Below are positions 1 through 7,991 of a stretch of DNA of 64,000 nt, in pieces. Made by a program: the position numbers and the translations under genes. The stretch lies in NCBI GenBank assembly GCA_009785215.1, contig WQWU01000001.1, positions 26,046 to 90,045 on the forward strand. The letters run 5' to 3'. The notes under the pieces are model-generated. The model was not told the DNA's origin and ran no database searches. It saw only the letters and a program-made list of their open reading frames with translations. Position 1 is the stretch's first letter; each line of letters begins with the position of its first letter. Source of the DNA: Treponema sp. GTDB taxonomy: Bacteria > Spirochaetota > Spirochaetia > Treponematales > Breznakiellaceae.

Positions 1-49
1 ATATCCGTTACTTAAAATACAATACAACAAAAAGAAAGGCGGTAATGTA

Positions 50-625
50 ATGGAATATTTTTTCATTCTGATTGGCGCCATTTTTATCAATAATTATGTA
101 CTTGTTCAATTCTTGGGAATGTGCCCGTTTTTCGGAGTTTCAAAAAAAACAGAAACGGCTATTGGAATGGGTCTGGCTGTTACGTTTGTAATGACGCTTT
201 CATCGGCTATTACATTTCTTTTTTACGAATTTGTTCTGCTTCCGTTTAACATTGTTTACCTGCGTACAGTTGTATTTATTCTGATAATCGCTTCCATTGT
301 ACAGTTTGTAGAAGTATTTATGAAAAAAATGCTAAAAAGCCTTTATGCTATGCTCGGCGTTTATCTTCCATTAATTACTACTAACTGTGTAATATTCGGC
401 GCTGCTCTTATTAATACAAAAAGCGGTTTTACATTTGTCGGAGCAATTGTAAACAGTATTGGAGCAGGAGCAGGTTTTACTCTTGCATTGTTTTTACTTG
501 CAGGTATTCGTGAAAAATACGAAAACAATCCTGATATTCCGGAAGTGTTTAACGGATTTCCGCTGGCATTGTTTTCTGCAGGACTTATGAGTATTGCATT
601 TATGGGATTCCTGGGGTTAATATAA
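50..625 (+). CDS. rnfA: Electron transport complex subunit RnfA
   Basis: RnfA is one of the integral membrane subunits of the Rnf complex, which couples ferredoxin:NAD+ electron transfer to ion pumping across the inner membrane. The 191-residue product has the usual family length. It is almost entirely hydrophobic, with about six membrane segments, and the N-terminal stretch NNYVLVQFLGMCPFFGVS is characteristic of RnfA/RnfE. A purine-rich AAAGGCGG lies about 8 bases before the ATG. Its stop overlaps the rnfB start (TAATG), so the two are translationally coupled. RnfA followed by RnfB at the end of the operon fits the C-D-G-E-A-B order of many anaerobes. The upstream subunits would lie outside the window; bases 1-49 show no recognisable gene. 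Confidence 0.95.
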   Translation: MEYFFILIGAIFINNYVLVQFLGMCPFFGVSKKTETAIGMGLAVTFVMTLSSAITFLFYEFVLLPFNIVYLRTVVFILIIASIVQFVEVFMKKMLKSLYAMLGVYLPLITTNCVIFGAALINTKSGFTFVGAIVNSIGAGAGFTLALFLLAGIREKYENNPDIPEVFNGFPLALFSAGLMSIAFMGFLGLI

Positions 626-1452
626 TGGAAAATTTAATTATGTTAGAAAATATAATGCTGCAGAATATATTATTCCCTGTTTTATGCGTTGGAGGACTCG
701 CTCTTATTTTTGGAGTGATTCTTGGTTTATCTGCAAAAAAATTTGCAGTTGAATCTGATCCAAAGGTTGATAAAATAATCAATGTGCTTCCCGGCGCCAA
801 CTGCGGCGGATGCGGATATCCGGGCTGTACTGTGTTTGCAGAACGTGTAGTAACCGGCGAAGCAGATTACCGGGGTTGTCCTCCGGGCGGTATATCTGCC
901 GCCAAAGAAATAGCAAAGGAAATGGGGCTTAATGCGGCTCCAACAAGCAGGAAGGTTGCATTTATTAAATGCAATGGTTCAAATGACAATATAAAAAGAA
1001 ATTATATTTATGACGGTCCAAAAAGCTGTGTATCTGCATCCCAGCTTGCAACAGGCGGAAATAAAACATGCACATACAGCTGCATAGGATTGGAAAGCTG
1101 CAAGAATGCATGCGCCTACAATGCAATTAAAATGGTAGATAGTATTGCTGTTGTTATAAGCGAAAGATGCACTGCCTGCGGAAAATGCATTAAAGTATGC
1201 CCAATGGAACTAATTGAAATAGTACCAGATGTAAGTAAAGTCCGCGTTTTGTGCAACTCAAGAGACAAAGCAAAGGCTGTTAAAGAGAACTGCCGCGCCG
1301 GCTGTTTCGGCTGCATGCTCTGTCAAAAAGCCTGCAAAGAAAACGCGATTACAGTTGCAGATAACATAGCGCATATAGATTACAAAAAATGCAATTTATG
1401 CATGGAATGTATCGATAAATGCCCGTCTAAAGCAATTAAGGTGATGCGTTAA
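625..1452 (+). CDS. rnfB: Electron transport complex subunit RnfB, multi-cluster ferredoxin
   Basis: RnfB is the iron-sulfur subunit that takes electrons from ferredoxin in the Rnf complex. The 275-residue protein has one N-terminal membrane anchor (about residues 13-36). It is followed by the RnfB-specific cluster motif CGGCGYPGC and then several ferredoxin-type cysteine sets, including CTACGKCIKVCP, GCMLCQKAC and CNLCMECIDKCP. The extra C-terminal clusters resemble the long clostridial type more than the short enterobacterial form. The start overlaps the rnfA stop. A second in-frame Met a few codons in (MLENIML) is a possible alternative start. The 3' end overlaps the convergent MFS gene by 17 bases. 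Confidence 0.95.
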   Translation: MENLIMLENIMLQNILFPVLCVGGLALIFGVILGLSAKKFAVESDPKVDKIINVLPGANCGGCGYPGCTVFAERVVTGEADYRGCPPGGISAAKEIAKEMGLNAAPTSRKVAFIKCNGSNDNIKRNYIYDGPKSCVSASQLATGGNKTCTYSCIGLESCKNACAYNAIKMVDSIAVVISERCTACGKCIKVCPMELIEIVPDVSKVRVLCNSRDKAKAVKENCRAGCFGCMLCQKACKENAITVADNIAHIDYKKCNLCMECIDKCPSKAIKVMR

Positions 1453-2701
1453 TCTCTTCATCTTTTCTTATTGTTGCCGCAAAAATACTGCTTATAAGCC
1501 CAAGTACCGCAGACATGGTAAACAGAACTTCGATACCTGCAACTTTCCATATCCATCCGCCCAAAAGAGCGATAGAAACGCTGAAAATATGATTTACAGA
1601 AATACCTGTCGATAAAGTTGCGGTAATTTCTTCCCTGTCCGTAGAAATACGCTGAACATATACGTTATTCGCCATGCTTGCAACGGAAATAACCTGATCC
1701 AATACAAAGTTGCAGCAAATTACAATAAAAGCAACAGCGGGTAAAAATAATCTGTGCGAAAAGCCGTATAACAGGCAGACAACAACCAGAATTAGTGTGT
1801 CGGCTATCATCACTTTTTTATATCCAATTTTATCGATTAATTTACCGATTAATGGGCTGCATAACATTATAAATACTGAGCAAATTGCTAAAAGTAAAGA
1901 CATCATGGAAGGATCAGCTCTGTATTCACGAACAAGCACATACGGCGCAAATGTTAAAAAAATCTGTTTTCGTGATCCATAAAAAACTTCCATCATATAG
2001 TACTTGGTAAATTTCTTTGCAAAATAAAACCGCTGTCTTGGAGCTTTTAATGTTGTTTCTTTAAGCGCAGCTGCAACAAGCGCTGCTGTTATCATAAGCG
2101 CAGCGGCAACAGCAAATACAATTCTATATCCGATAATATCGATTCTGGAAAATCCCGATTTATCCAAAAAGAAAAATATTCCCGTAACAAGAAGAAGTCC
2201 TGTGATTGTTCCTAATTGGCCAATCGATGTTGATATTCCCAAAGAAGCGCCTGATTTTTCCCGCTTTGCAAGATCCATCGCAATCGTACTGCGTACAGGC
2301 ATGATGATATGTTCGCCTGTGCTGAATAGAATCATAAAAACAACTACGATAATTTTTAACAGAAACATTTCCGAAGAACTTGAATAAATCGCAGTAGTAA
2401 ATAAAAGCCCTGCCATCCCGCCTGCCATTAATGCCAAACCTATTTTAAAAACTTTGCTGTCTGCAAATCTGTACATTAAAGCAAGAATAAAAATTAATAA
2501 AAGGCCGGGAAGTTCTCTGAATGCATCTACGATACCTCGTTCAAATTCGTCTATGTTTATAATTTCCGACAAATAATTGTTCTGAACACCATGCTTCATT
2601 CCGATAGCAATTCCAAAAATAACAAGGACGCTTAAAAACCTCCCAATTCTCGCCTCAGGTTGATATATGTCTGCGAGAAATCGTGGTCTTTTTAAAACCA
2701 T
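1436..2701 (-). CDS. Major facilitator superfamily transporter
   Basis: This is a 421-residue polytopic protein with about twelve hydrophobic segments in two halves. Charged cytoplasmic loops such as GKLIDKIGYKK fit the loop 2-3/8-9 signature of the major facilitator superfamily. The substrate cannot be read from the sequence. It is the last gene of a minus-strand group (HAD phosphatase, RpoZ-like, miaA, this gene), and its ATG overlaps the end of miaA by ten bases. The ribosome binding site AGGAG, 6 bases before the ATG, lies inside a CTCTGCG-family repeat that also encodes the tail of MiaA. The 3' end overlaps rnfB tail to tail. Confidence 0.85.
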   Translation of the reverse strand: MVLKRPRFLADIYQPEARIGRFLSVLVIFGIAIGMKHGVQNNYLSEIINIDEFERGIVDAFRELPGLLLIFILALMYRFADSKVFKIGLALMAGGMAGLLFTTAIYSSSSEMFLLKIIVVVFMILFSTGEHIIMPVRSTIAMDLAKREKSGASLGISTSIGQLGTITGLLLVTGIFFFLDKSGFSRIDIIGYRIVFAVAAALMITAALVAAALKETTLKAPRQRFYFAKKFTKYYMMEVFYGSRKQIFLTFAPYVLVREYRADPSMMSLLLAICSVFIMLCSPLIGKLIDKIGYKKVMIADTLILVVVCLLYGFSHRLFLPAVAFIVICCNFVLDQVISVASMANNVYVQRISTDREEITATLSTGISVNHIFSVSIALLGGWIWKVAGIEVLFTMSAVLGLISSIFAATIRKDEEINASP

Positions 2702-3720
2702 GTCTTCTCCTCTGCGATCTCTGCGTCTCTACATTCCGAAGGAATGTTACGTCTCTGCGAGAGCTCTTCTTGGATTAATCGTATGGTTTCCGTTTTATTA
2801 ATCTCTATCCATCTTACATCCGGCATGTTCTTAAAAAAAGTAATCTGCCGTTTTGCATAACGTCTGCTGTTTTGTGCGATTAATGCCTGTACGCCGTCCA
2901 AATCCTGTGAAAGCCGCCATTTCTTGACGCCATCCGCAGTATCTAAATCTTCTGTAAAAAATTCCCGGTACCCGATTGCACGTAAACCCGGGTCATTGGG
3001 AGTGTAACCTTTTTCAAAAAGCGAACGCACTTCGTTTGCCAGCCCCTGTTCAAACATTTGTTTACAGCGTAAATTTATCCGGCTGTAAAGTTCTTCCCTT
3101 GGGCGTGATAACCCAATAGTAATAAATTTAAAATTGTTTTGCCTATTTTCTCCGCTGTTGGAAGATGGGTTAACTGCAAACGAAGAAAGCGGTTTGCCGC
3201 AGGATCGATATACTTCCAAAGCACGCAGAAGCCGGTATTCATCATTAATATGAATGCGATCTGCGCTTATAGGATCGCAATTTTCTAATTCGTTCATTAA
3301 AGCTGCAGGGCCATTTTCGTTTAGTTCTTTTTTTAATTGTTCACGAATTGTTAAATCGGAAGGAGGAGCTTCGCTTAAACCTAAAATAAAGTTTTTTAAA
3401 TAGAAACCTGTTCCGCCCGAAACAACAGGAAGTTTTCCGCGCGAAGCAATTTCTGCGCAGGCTTCATTTGCATGGCGGACAAAATCTCCAACGTTAAATT
3501 GCTCTGCCGGATCGCAAACATCAATTAAATGATGAGGAAGCCGCTCCCTTTCCTGTAATGAAGGTTTTGCCGTGCCAATATCCATGCCTCGGTAAACCTG
3601 CATGGAATCTGCTGATACAACTTCGATTTGCAGGTTATTGGAAAGTTCAAAGAGAATGCTGGTCTTGCCCGATGCTGTCGCTCCAAAGATGATTAAAACC
3701 GGGATAGAGACGTTTTTCAC
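2692..3720 (-). CDS. miaA: tRNA dimethylallyltransferase MiaA
   Basis: MiaA transfers the dimethylallyl group from DMAPP to A37 of tRNAs that read UNN codons. The 342-residue protein has the P-loop GATASGKTS near the N-terminus and the conserved DSMQVYRGMDIGTAKP segment. It also has the family's GTGFYLKN and RAIGYREF motifs, and the length is slightly above the usual 300-320. The last 25 or so residues (from about SQRRNIPSE) are encoded by a CTCTGCG-type repeat and look like an acquired tail rather than family sequence. It sits 15 bases after the RpoZ-like gene and overlaps the MFS gene start, so it is in one transcription unit with them. Confidence 0.95.
   Translation of the reverse strand: MKNVSIPVLIIFGATASGKTSILFELSNNLQIEVVSADSMQVYRGMDIGTAKPSLQERERLPHHLIDVCDPAEQFNVGDFVRHANEACAEIASRGKLPVVSGGTGFYLKNFILGLSEAPPSDLTIREQLKKELNENGPAALMNELENCDPISADRIHINDEYRLLRALEVYRSCGKPLSSFAVNPSSNSGENRQNNFKFITIGLSRPREELYSRINLRCKQMFEQGLANEVRSLFEKGYTPNDPGLRAIGYREFFTEDLDTADGVKKWRLSQDLDGVQALIAQNSRRYAKRQITFFKNMPDVRWIEINKTETIRLIQEELSQRRNIPSECRDAEIAEEKTWF
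2703..2768. repeat. CTCTGCG-family repeat at the miaA / MFS junction
   Basis: This stretch carries repeated CTCTGCG units, interrupted by a perfect 7-bp hairpin (ACATTCC-GAA-GGAATGT). It encodes the unusual C-terminal tail of MiaA and supplies the AGGAG ribosome binding site of the downstream MFS gene. Related sequence occurs at about 26666-26750, 33496-33528, 52699-52765, 53401-53480 and 54193-54235. Confidence 0.7.
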
Positions 3721-3735
3721 AGGATATAAATGGAA

Positions 3736-3948
3736 TTATTCAACTTCCAGACGGAATTGGACTTCCTGGGTAAAAACCTGCAATGCTGCCAAGGCAACCA
3801 TTTTCCCATCCCAGTCGTCTTTTTCGTCTTTTTCCATGACCGAAGAAAGCTGGTAAGCCCTGCGAGATGCCGCTGTGGTTACTTCGTACATATTGTCACC
3901 GTATTCGATGAGGTCTTTTAAAGGAAATATCATATTTATTTCTATCAT
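3736..3948 (-). CDS. rpoZ: RNA polymerase omega-like subunit (RpoZ family)
   Basis: This is a 70-residue protein. The motif FPLKDLIEYGDNMYEVTTAASRR matches the omega fold in which an N-terminal helix carries a conserved A-x-x-A/S-R-R, followed by an acidic stretch and an ALQ-type C-terminal helix. The omega subunit helps the assembly of RNA polymerase beta prime. I chose the ATG at 3948 because AAGGA precedes it at a good distance. A longer frame upstream runs into the HAD gene and has no ribosome binding site. The gene lies 16 bases after the HAD gene and 15 bases before miaA. Omega is short and divergent, so the family call rests on the AASRR region. Confidence 0.75.
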   Translation of the reverse strand: MIEINMIFPLKDLIEYGDNMYEVTTAASRRAYQLSSVMEKDEKDDWDGKMVALAALQVFTQEVQFRLEVE

Positions 3949-3964
3949 ATTCGTTAATCCTTGT

Positions 3965-4840
3965 CTAGTGGCTAAAAAACACTTTTTCCAGATAAACCGC
4001 AAGCCCTTCCTCGGTATGCGGCCCGTAAATATAATCTGCGGCGTTTCGGATTTTTTCCCTTGCATTTTCCGGGGCACAGGCGTAACCTGCTACCGTAAAC
4101 ATCGGTAAATCGTTTTCTTCATCGCCAAAGGCAATAACTTCATGCGGTTTTAATCCCCTGTGTTCCATGGCAATCCGCAGGCCTTCACCCTTTGAAACGC
4201 CGTTATTAATAACTTCTAAAAATGTTGGGTAACTTCGCATAATAGTAATTGAATCGCCGAAACGATCAAACATCTTTTTTCTGATTTCGTCATGAAACGA
4301 GGGGTCTGCAATAAACATCCCTTTTATGCAGCCTTCCAGCGGAAGGGCAGCGATACTTTTTAAATCTCTTACAACAGGAACAATGCCGGTGTGGTTATAA
4401 TAATATTCCGCTTCTGACCCGTACTTTTCTATTAAAAGAGCGCCCCACATTTGGTTTGGATCTTCTTTGCCTGTATCGGGCGAAATACCTGCGGGTAAAT
4501 AAACCTGATAATGTATACCAAGTTCACGTGCAATTTCGGCGCCAAAATCGACAACATCCATACCGATGCAATTTGTGTGCAAAATTTTCCCTGATGGAAC
4601 ATCCGCAACTTCTGCGCCGTTAAAAAATACCATTGGGCCTTCTGCGCCGATTGCGCTTCGGTATTTTTCCGCCGCTTCAATCGCCCTGCCTGTCGAGATT
4701 ATTATCTGCATTCCTCTATCAACCAGTTTTCTTAAACAATCACGTGTTCGTTTGCCAAGAATGCCATCTGGCATCAGTGTAGTTCCATCAAGATCGATGG
4801 CAAGCCCTTTTATCAATTTTGGTTCGTATGTTCTGCTCAT
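3965..4840 (-). CDS. Cof-type HAD-superfamily phosphatase
   Basis: This is a 291-residue HAD hydrolase of the Cof/IIB type, expected to dephosphorylate small phosphometabolites such as sugar phosphates in the cytoplasm. Motif I is IDLDGTT with the nucleophilic Asp, motif II is ISTGR, and the C-terminal acidic motif is GDEENDLPMF. The cap between them has the Cof length. It is the first gene of the minus-strand group ending with the MFS transporter. The first Met is at 4840, with no ribosome binding site. Instead a promoter (TTGAAT, 17 bases, TATACT) ends six bases before the ATG, which suggests a leaderless message. Confidence 0.9.
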   Translation of the reverse strand: MSRTYEPKLIKGLAIDLDGTTLMPDGILGKRTRDCLRKLVDRGMQIIISTGRAIEAAEKYRSAIGAEGPMVFFNGAEVADVPSGKILHTNCIGMDVVDFGAEIARELGIHYQVYLPAGISPDTGKEDPNQMWGALLIEKYGSEAEYYYNHTGIVPVVRDLKSIAALPLEGCIKGMFIADPSFHDEIRKKMFDRFGDSITIMRSYPTFLEVINNGVSKGEGLRIAMEHRGLKPHEVIAFGDEENDLPMFTVAGYACAPENAREKIRNAADYIYGPHTEEGLAVYLEKVFFSH

Positions 4841-4846
4841 AATTTG

Positions 4847-4875
4847 AGTATACTGTTAGTATGATGAGTATTCAA
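4847..4875 (-). promoter_or_regulatory. Promoter of the HAD-rpoZ-miaA-MFS group, predicted leaderless
   Basis: On the minus strand a -35 TTGAAT and a -10 TATACT are separated by 17 bases. Only six bases separate the -10 from the ATG of the HAD gene, so the predicted transcription start falls at or within a base of the start codon. Confidence 0.6.
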
Positions 4876-4885
4876 CATATACAAA

Positions 4886-4914
4886 TTGCCTTTCTTTCTA
4901 GTTTAATGTAGAAT
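4886..4914 (+). promoter_or_regulatory. Promoter of the sugar kinase gene
   Basis: A -35 TTGCCT and a -10 TAGAAT lie 17 bases apart on the plus strand. They are back to back with the divergent HAD promoter, the two -35 boxes being only 10 bases apart. A short leader with an AGGAG ribosome binding site follows. Confidence 0.5.
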
Positions 4915-4952
4915 GTAAAAGAGATATTTTTAATTCATTTTTAGGAGTTTTT

Positions 4953-5972
4953 ATGAAAGTTATTACCCTTGGCGAAATCATGCTGCGTTTAGCGCCGGAA
5001 GGTTATTATCGGTTTGTTCAGGCTATTTCGTACGGCGCAACTTACGGCGGCGGCGAAGCTAATGTCGCTGTTTCTCTTGCAGGTTTTGGTATCGATGCGG
5101 CTTTTGTAACAAAACTTCCTAAACACGAAATCGGGCAAGGCGCTGTAAATAAATTAAGAGAGTTTGGAGTTGATACTTCGCTTATTGTCCGCGGCGGCGA
5201 CAGGGTAGGAATTTACTATCTGGAAAAAGGCGCATCGCAGCGCCCTTCTAAAGTAATTTACGACAGAGCACATTCTGCAATTGCAGAAGCAGCGGAATCT
5301 GATTTTGACTGGAATAAAATTTTTAATGGTGTTGATTGGTTTCACTTTACAGGAATTACTCCTGCGCTTTCAGAAAACGCCGCCGCAATTTGTATGGCTG
5401 CCTGTAAAGCGGCAAAATCAAAAGGTGTAAAAATTTCCTGCGATTTAAACTACCGTGTAAATTTATGGACACGCGAAAAAGCAGGCGAGGTTATGAGCAA
5501 ACTAATGGAATATGTCGATCTCTGCATCGCTAACGAAGAAGATGCCGCCGATGTTTTTGGCATTAAAGCATCGGGAAGCGATGTAACAACAGGGAAAATT
5601 GATCCTGACGGCTACAAAGAAGTTGCCGCCGCAATTATAAAAAGGTTCGGCACAAAACAGGTTGCAATTACATTAAGAGAATCAATAACTGCTAACGATA
5701 ATAATTGGGGCGCTATGTTAAACATAGATAACAATTATTATTTTTCTAAAAAATACGCTGTTCATATTGTAGACAGGGTAGGCGGCGGTGATAGTTTCGG
5801 CGCAGGACTTATTTATGCAACGCTTAACAAAATGTCTCCGCAGGACAGTATCGAATTTGCAGTTGCTGCAAGCTGCTTAAAGCACACAATAGAAGGCGAT
5901 TTTAATTTAGTCTCTGCAGATGAAGTTAAAAAACTTGCTGCAGGCAATGCGTCTGGAAGAGTACAGCGGTAA
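4953..5972 (+). CDS. kdgK: PfkB-family sugar kinase, probable 2-keto-3-deoxygluconate kinase
   Basis: This is a 339-residue ribokinase/PfkB-family kinase. The N-terminal GGGEANVAVSLAGFG motif and the C-terminal DRVGGGDSFGAGL motif (catalytic Asp and anion hole) are both intact. Starting with MKVITLGEIMLRL, it looks like the KDG kinase subgroup, which phosphorylates 2-keto-3-deoxygluconate after uronate or pectin breakdown. No neighbouring uronate gene supports that substrate, so another sugar acid is possible. AGGAG lies 7 bases before the ATG, and a promoter is seen at 4886-4914. The GAF-protein gene follows almost immediately. Confidence 0.85.
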   Translation: MKVITLGEIMLRLAPEGYYRFVQAISYGATYGGGEANVAVSLAGFGIDAAFVTKLPKHEIGQGAVNKLREFGVDTSLIVRGGDRVGIYYLEKGASQRPSKVIYDRAHSAIAEAAESDFDWNKIFNGVDWFHFTGITPALSENAAAICMAACKAAKSKGVKISCDLNYRVNLWTREKAGEVMSKLMEYVDLCIANEEDAADVFGIKASGSDVTTGKIDPDGYKEVAAAIIKRFGTKQVAITLRESITANDNNWGAMLNIDNNYYFSKKYAVHIVDRVGGGDSFGAGLIYATLNKMSPQDSIEFAVAASCLKHTIEGDFNLVSADEVKKLAAGNASGRVQR

Positions 5973-5976
5973 TCAG

Positions 5977-6747
5977 ATGGATATAATTAAAGATCAAAGA
6001 ACAAAAGTAAAAAATGAACAACGGCTTTTTCATGCAGTAAATGCAACGGTAAGAATTCTTCTTGCAGCAATGGAAGAAGAAACATTCGAAGCTTCTATAC
6101 TTGAGGGCATGAGCATTGTTGCGCACTGCCTGGACTTTGATCGCGGTTATGTTTGGCAAAACGAAGTTAGAAACGGCGTTCTTCATTATGGAATGCGTTT
6201 TGAATGGCAGAATGATACGGGCCGTCAAACCAATCCTGTCGGGAATAAAGCTGTTTATCCTTATACAGACATTCCAACATGGGAAAAAATATTTTTGGCA
6301 GGTGAATGCGTTAATGGCCCTTTAACTGATATGTCAGAAGATGAGCAGAAGCGCCTGTTAACTCATGGCATGAAATCTGTTTTTGCCATTCCCGTTTATA
6401 TCCAGGAATCATTTTGGGGTTATGTCAGTTTTGATGATTGCATACAGGAACGCGTTCTCGGCGATGATGAACTTAATATTCTGCGTTCTGTAAGTCTTTT
6501 AATTGTTCATGCAATACTGCGAAAAGATCTAACTCTAAACATTCATTCTGCTTCGAATAAATTATTAATCAGTAAATCCATGGAAATGCGCTCTCATATA
6601 GATATGATAAAAGAGGCAGCGCAAATTGGCATAACCGAAAAGTTTGCAGATAATAAAGATAAAACATTTGAAAAAATCGAAAATACATCAAATCTTTTAT
6701 TGGGCATTATAAACGAAATTCAGGATATGATAGAAAAAGAAACTTAA
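5977..6747 (+). CDS. GAF-domain protein
   Basis: This protein of about 256 residues has one GAF-like sensory domain (about residues 20-190) and a C-terminal helical region of about 60 residues rich in Lys, Glu and Ile. No kinase, cyclase or output domain is visible, so it may bind a small molecule or act through a partner. The start at 5977, four bases after the kinase stop, avoids overlap. An in-frame ATG at 5947 and one further upstream would overlap the kinase gene and have no better ribosome binding site. It is probably co-transcribed with the sugar kinase. Confidence 0.7.
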   Translation: MDIIKDQRTKVKNEQRLFHAVNATVRILLAAMEEETFEASILEGMSIVAHCLDFDRGYVWQNEVRNGVLHYGMRFEWQNDTGRQTNPVGNKAVYPYTDIPTWEKIFLAGECVNGPLTDMSEDEQKRLLTHGMKSVFAIPVYIQESFWGYVSFDDCIQERVLGDDELNILRSVSLLIVHAILRKDLTLNIHSASNKLLISKSMEMRSHIDMIKEAAQIGITEKFADNKDKTFEKIENTSNLLLGIINEIQDMIEKET

Positions 6748-6777
6748 AAGTTTACATTTAGTTTTTTGCCTGCAGTA

Positions 6778-6806
6778 TTGATCTTTTTTTACATAATAGA
6801 TAAAAT
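6778..6806 (+). promoter_or_regulatory. Promoter of tRNA-Leu
   Basis: A -35 TTGATC and a -10 TAAAAT lie 17 bases apart. The tRNA 5' end lies about 12 bases after the predicted start point. Confidence 0.55.
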
Positions 6807-6824
6807 GTATTTAGATTGACGTTA

Positions 6825-6908
6825 GCCCGGATGGTGGAATTGGTAGACACGCTAGTTTCAGGTACTAGTGCCTTCAGTGGTATGGAAGTTCGAGTCTTCT
6901 TCCGGGCA
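6825..6908 (+). tRNA. tRNA-Leu (CAG)
   Basis: This is a class II tRNA of 84 bases. The acceptor GCCCGGA pairs with TCCGGGC, the anticodon stem CTAGT/ACTAG encloses the loop TTCAGGT (anticodon CAG), and there are a long variable arm and the T-loop TTCGAGT. The discriminator is A and CCA is not encoded. It reads CUG codons. Confidence 0.95.
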
Positions 6909-6910
6909 GA

Positions 6911-7954
6911 TTATTTATTCATAACAAACATTTGGTATATACCTCTGTAAGTTCTGTCATCAAAGCGGAACTGCAGATTGGAAAAATTAAACAGACGCAC
7001 TGCCATCCATGCCTGATTCCCAAACTGAAACTGCACAAGACCTGAATCTGTAATAGTATAACCTGAGTACGAAGCGCTGTTCATTATTCTGCGCGGTTGT
7101 TCTCCAAGTTTGAATTCAAAAATATCAAAATTATTAAAATCTATAAAGCGAACACCCATTAATGCATCGTTATGATCAAAAAAATAGCGCGTATACCTGT
7201 CTTCTCCGTAATGAATGACACCGCCGCTTGGATATATTTCCTGCTGTTGGTTTGTTACAAGGTCGTAGATAATATAAGTCTTCGTAAAATCGATAAAACG
7301 TTCTATAATTAAATATCTATTATCTATAATTAACCTGGGAGAACAAAAATCCGTATTATAAGTGTCTGCGTTCGGATCACCCGGGGTGAAAAATCTAATA
7401 CTTGTCAGTGTCAGAAACTGCCTGGTTGTTGTATTGTATAACGGACTTCTTGTTCCATCGGGAGAACCGCCAAAAAAAATAAAATTGCCGATGTATCTTA
7501 TAAAATTATTCGGCGGTCGGTTTACCTGGTGATTCGTTTTTTCGCCTGTTATTAAATTAACTTCTATTCCAGTTCCGTTTTTTTCATAGTATAATCTGGA
7601 AAAATCATAAACAAAAAAGCGCCTAACTCCTGTTAAAGTACCTTCGCGGCTGTCACGTCTGATTGTTGAAGTATCGAGCCAGTTAAAAACAAGAACTCTG
7701 CCGTTTTCTGACATTTTAACATTATCAAAAATTTCTATGGTTTTATTTTCCCAGTGCAGAACAAGTTTTTCCCACAAGCCAAGATAACCCAGAACATTTG
7801 CAGAGGTAAACGGATTATCCCTTAACCTTAATCCCGTTGTATAGGGAACTGCAGTACTGTTTACAGATAACGCGGATATATTGATGCCTAAAAAAATAAA
7901 TAAACAGCAGAACAGAAACAGAACTTTTTTTATAAACCTGGCTTTAATAAGCAT
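6911..7954 (-). CDS. Secreted protein with N-terminal SH3-like segment, unknown function
   Basis: I do not recognise the family. The 347-residue product has a clear Sec signal peptide (basic start, then a Leu/Phe core to about residue 28). A short segment like bacterial SH3b domains follows (TGLRLRDNPFTSANVLGYL). The rest is beta-rich with many Tyr, Phe and Asn residues, in the style of a propeller or periplasmic beta protein. The ATG abuts a pentanucleotide repeat, (AGCTT)7 on the plus strand, that separates it from the stop of the kinase gene, and there is no normal ribosome binding site. It follows the cheY-cheX-kinase genes on the same strand. Its stop lies close to the 3' end of tRNA-Leu. 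Confidence 0.7.
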   Translation of the reverse strand: MLIKARFIKKVLFLFCCLFIFLGINISALSVNSTAVPYTTGLRLRDNPFTSANVLGYLGLWEKLVLHWENKTIEIFDNVKMSENGRVLVFNWLDTSTIRRDSREGTLTGVRRFFVYDFSRLYYEKNGTGIEVNLITGEKTNHQVNRPPNNFIRYIGNFIFFGGSPDGTRSPLYNTTTRQFLTLTSIRFFTPGDPNADTYNTDFCSPRLIIDNRYLIIERFIDFTKTYIIYDLVTNQQQEIYPSGGVIHYGEDRYTRYFFDHNDALMGVRFIDFNNFDIFEFKLGEQPRRIMNSASYSGYTITDSGLVQFQFGNQAWMAVRLFNFSNLQFRFDDRTYRGIYQMFVMNK

Positions 7955-7991
7955 AGCTTAGTTTAGCTTAGCTTAGCTTAGCTTAGCTTAG
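7955..7991. repeat. Pentanucleotide tandem repeat (AGCTT)7
   Basis: Seven consecutive 5-bp units of AGCTT (one unit reads AGTTT) fill the gap between the sensor kinase stop codon and the start codon of the downstream secreted protein. The kinase stop TAA lies within the repeat. Unit gain or loss would change spacing in front of the downstream gene but not the kinase sequence. Confidence 0.95.

Noticed and set aside
3949-4077. Longer N-terminus for the RpoZ-like protein
   Set aside because: The extra 43 codons overlap the HAD gene, lack a ribosome binding site and do not resemble omega.
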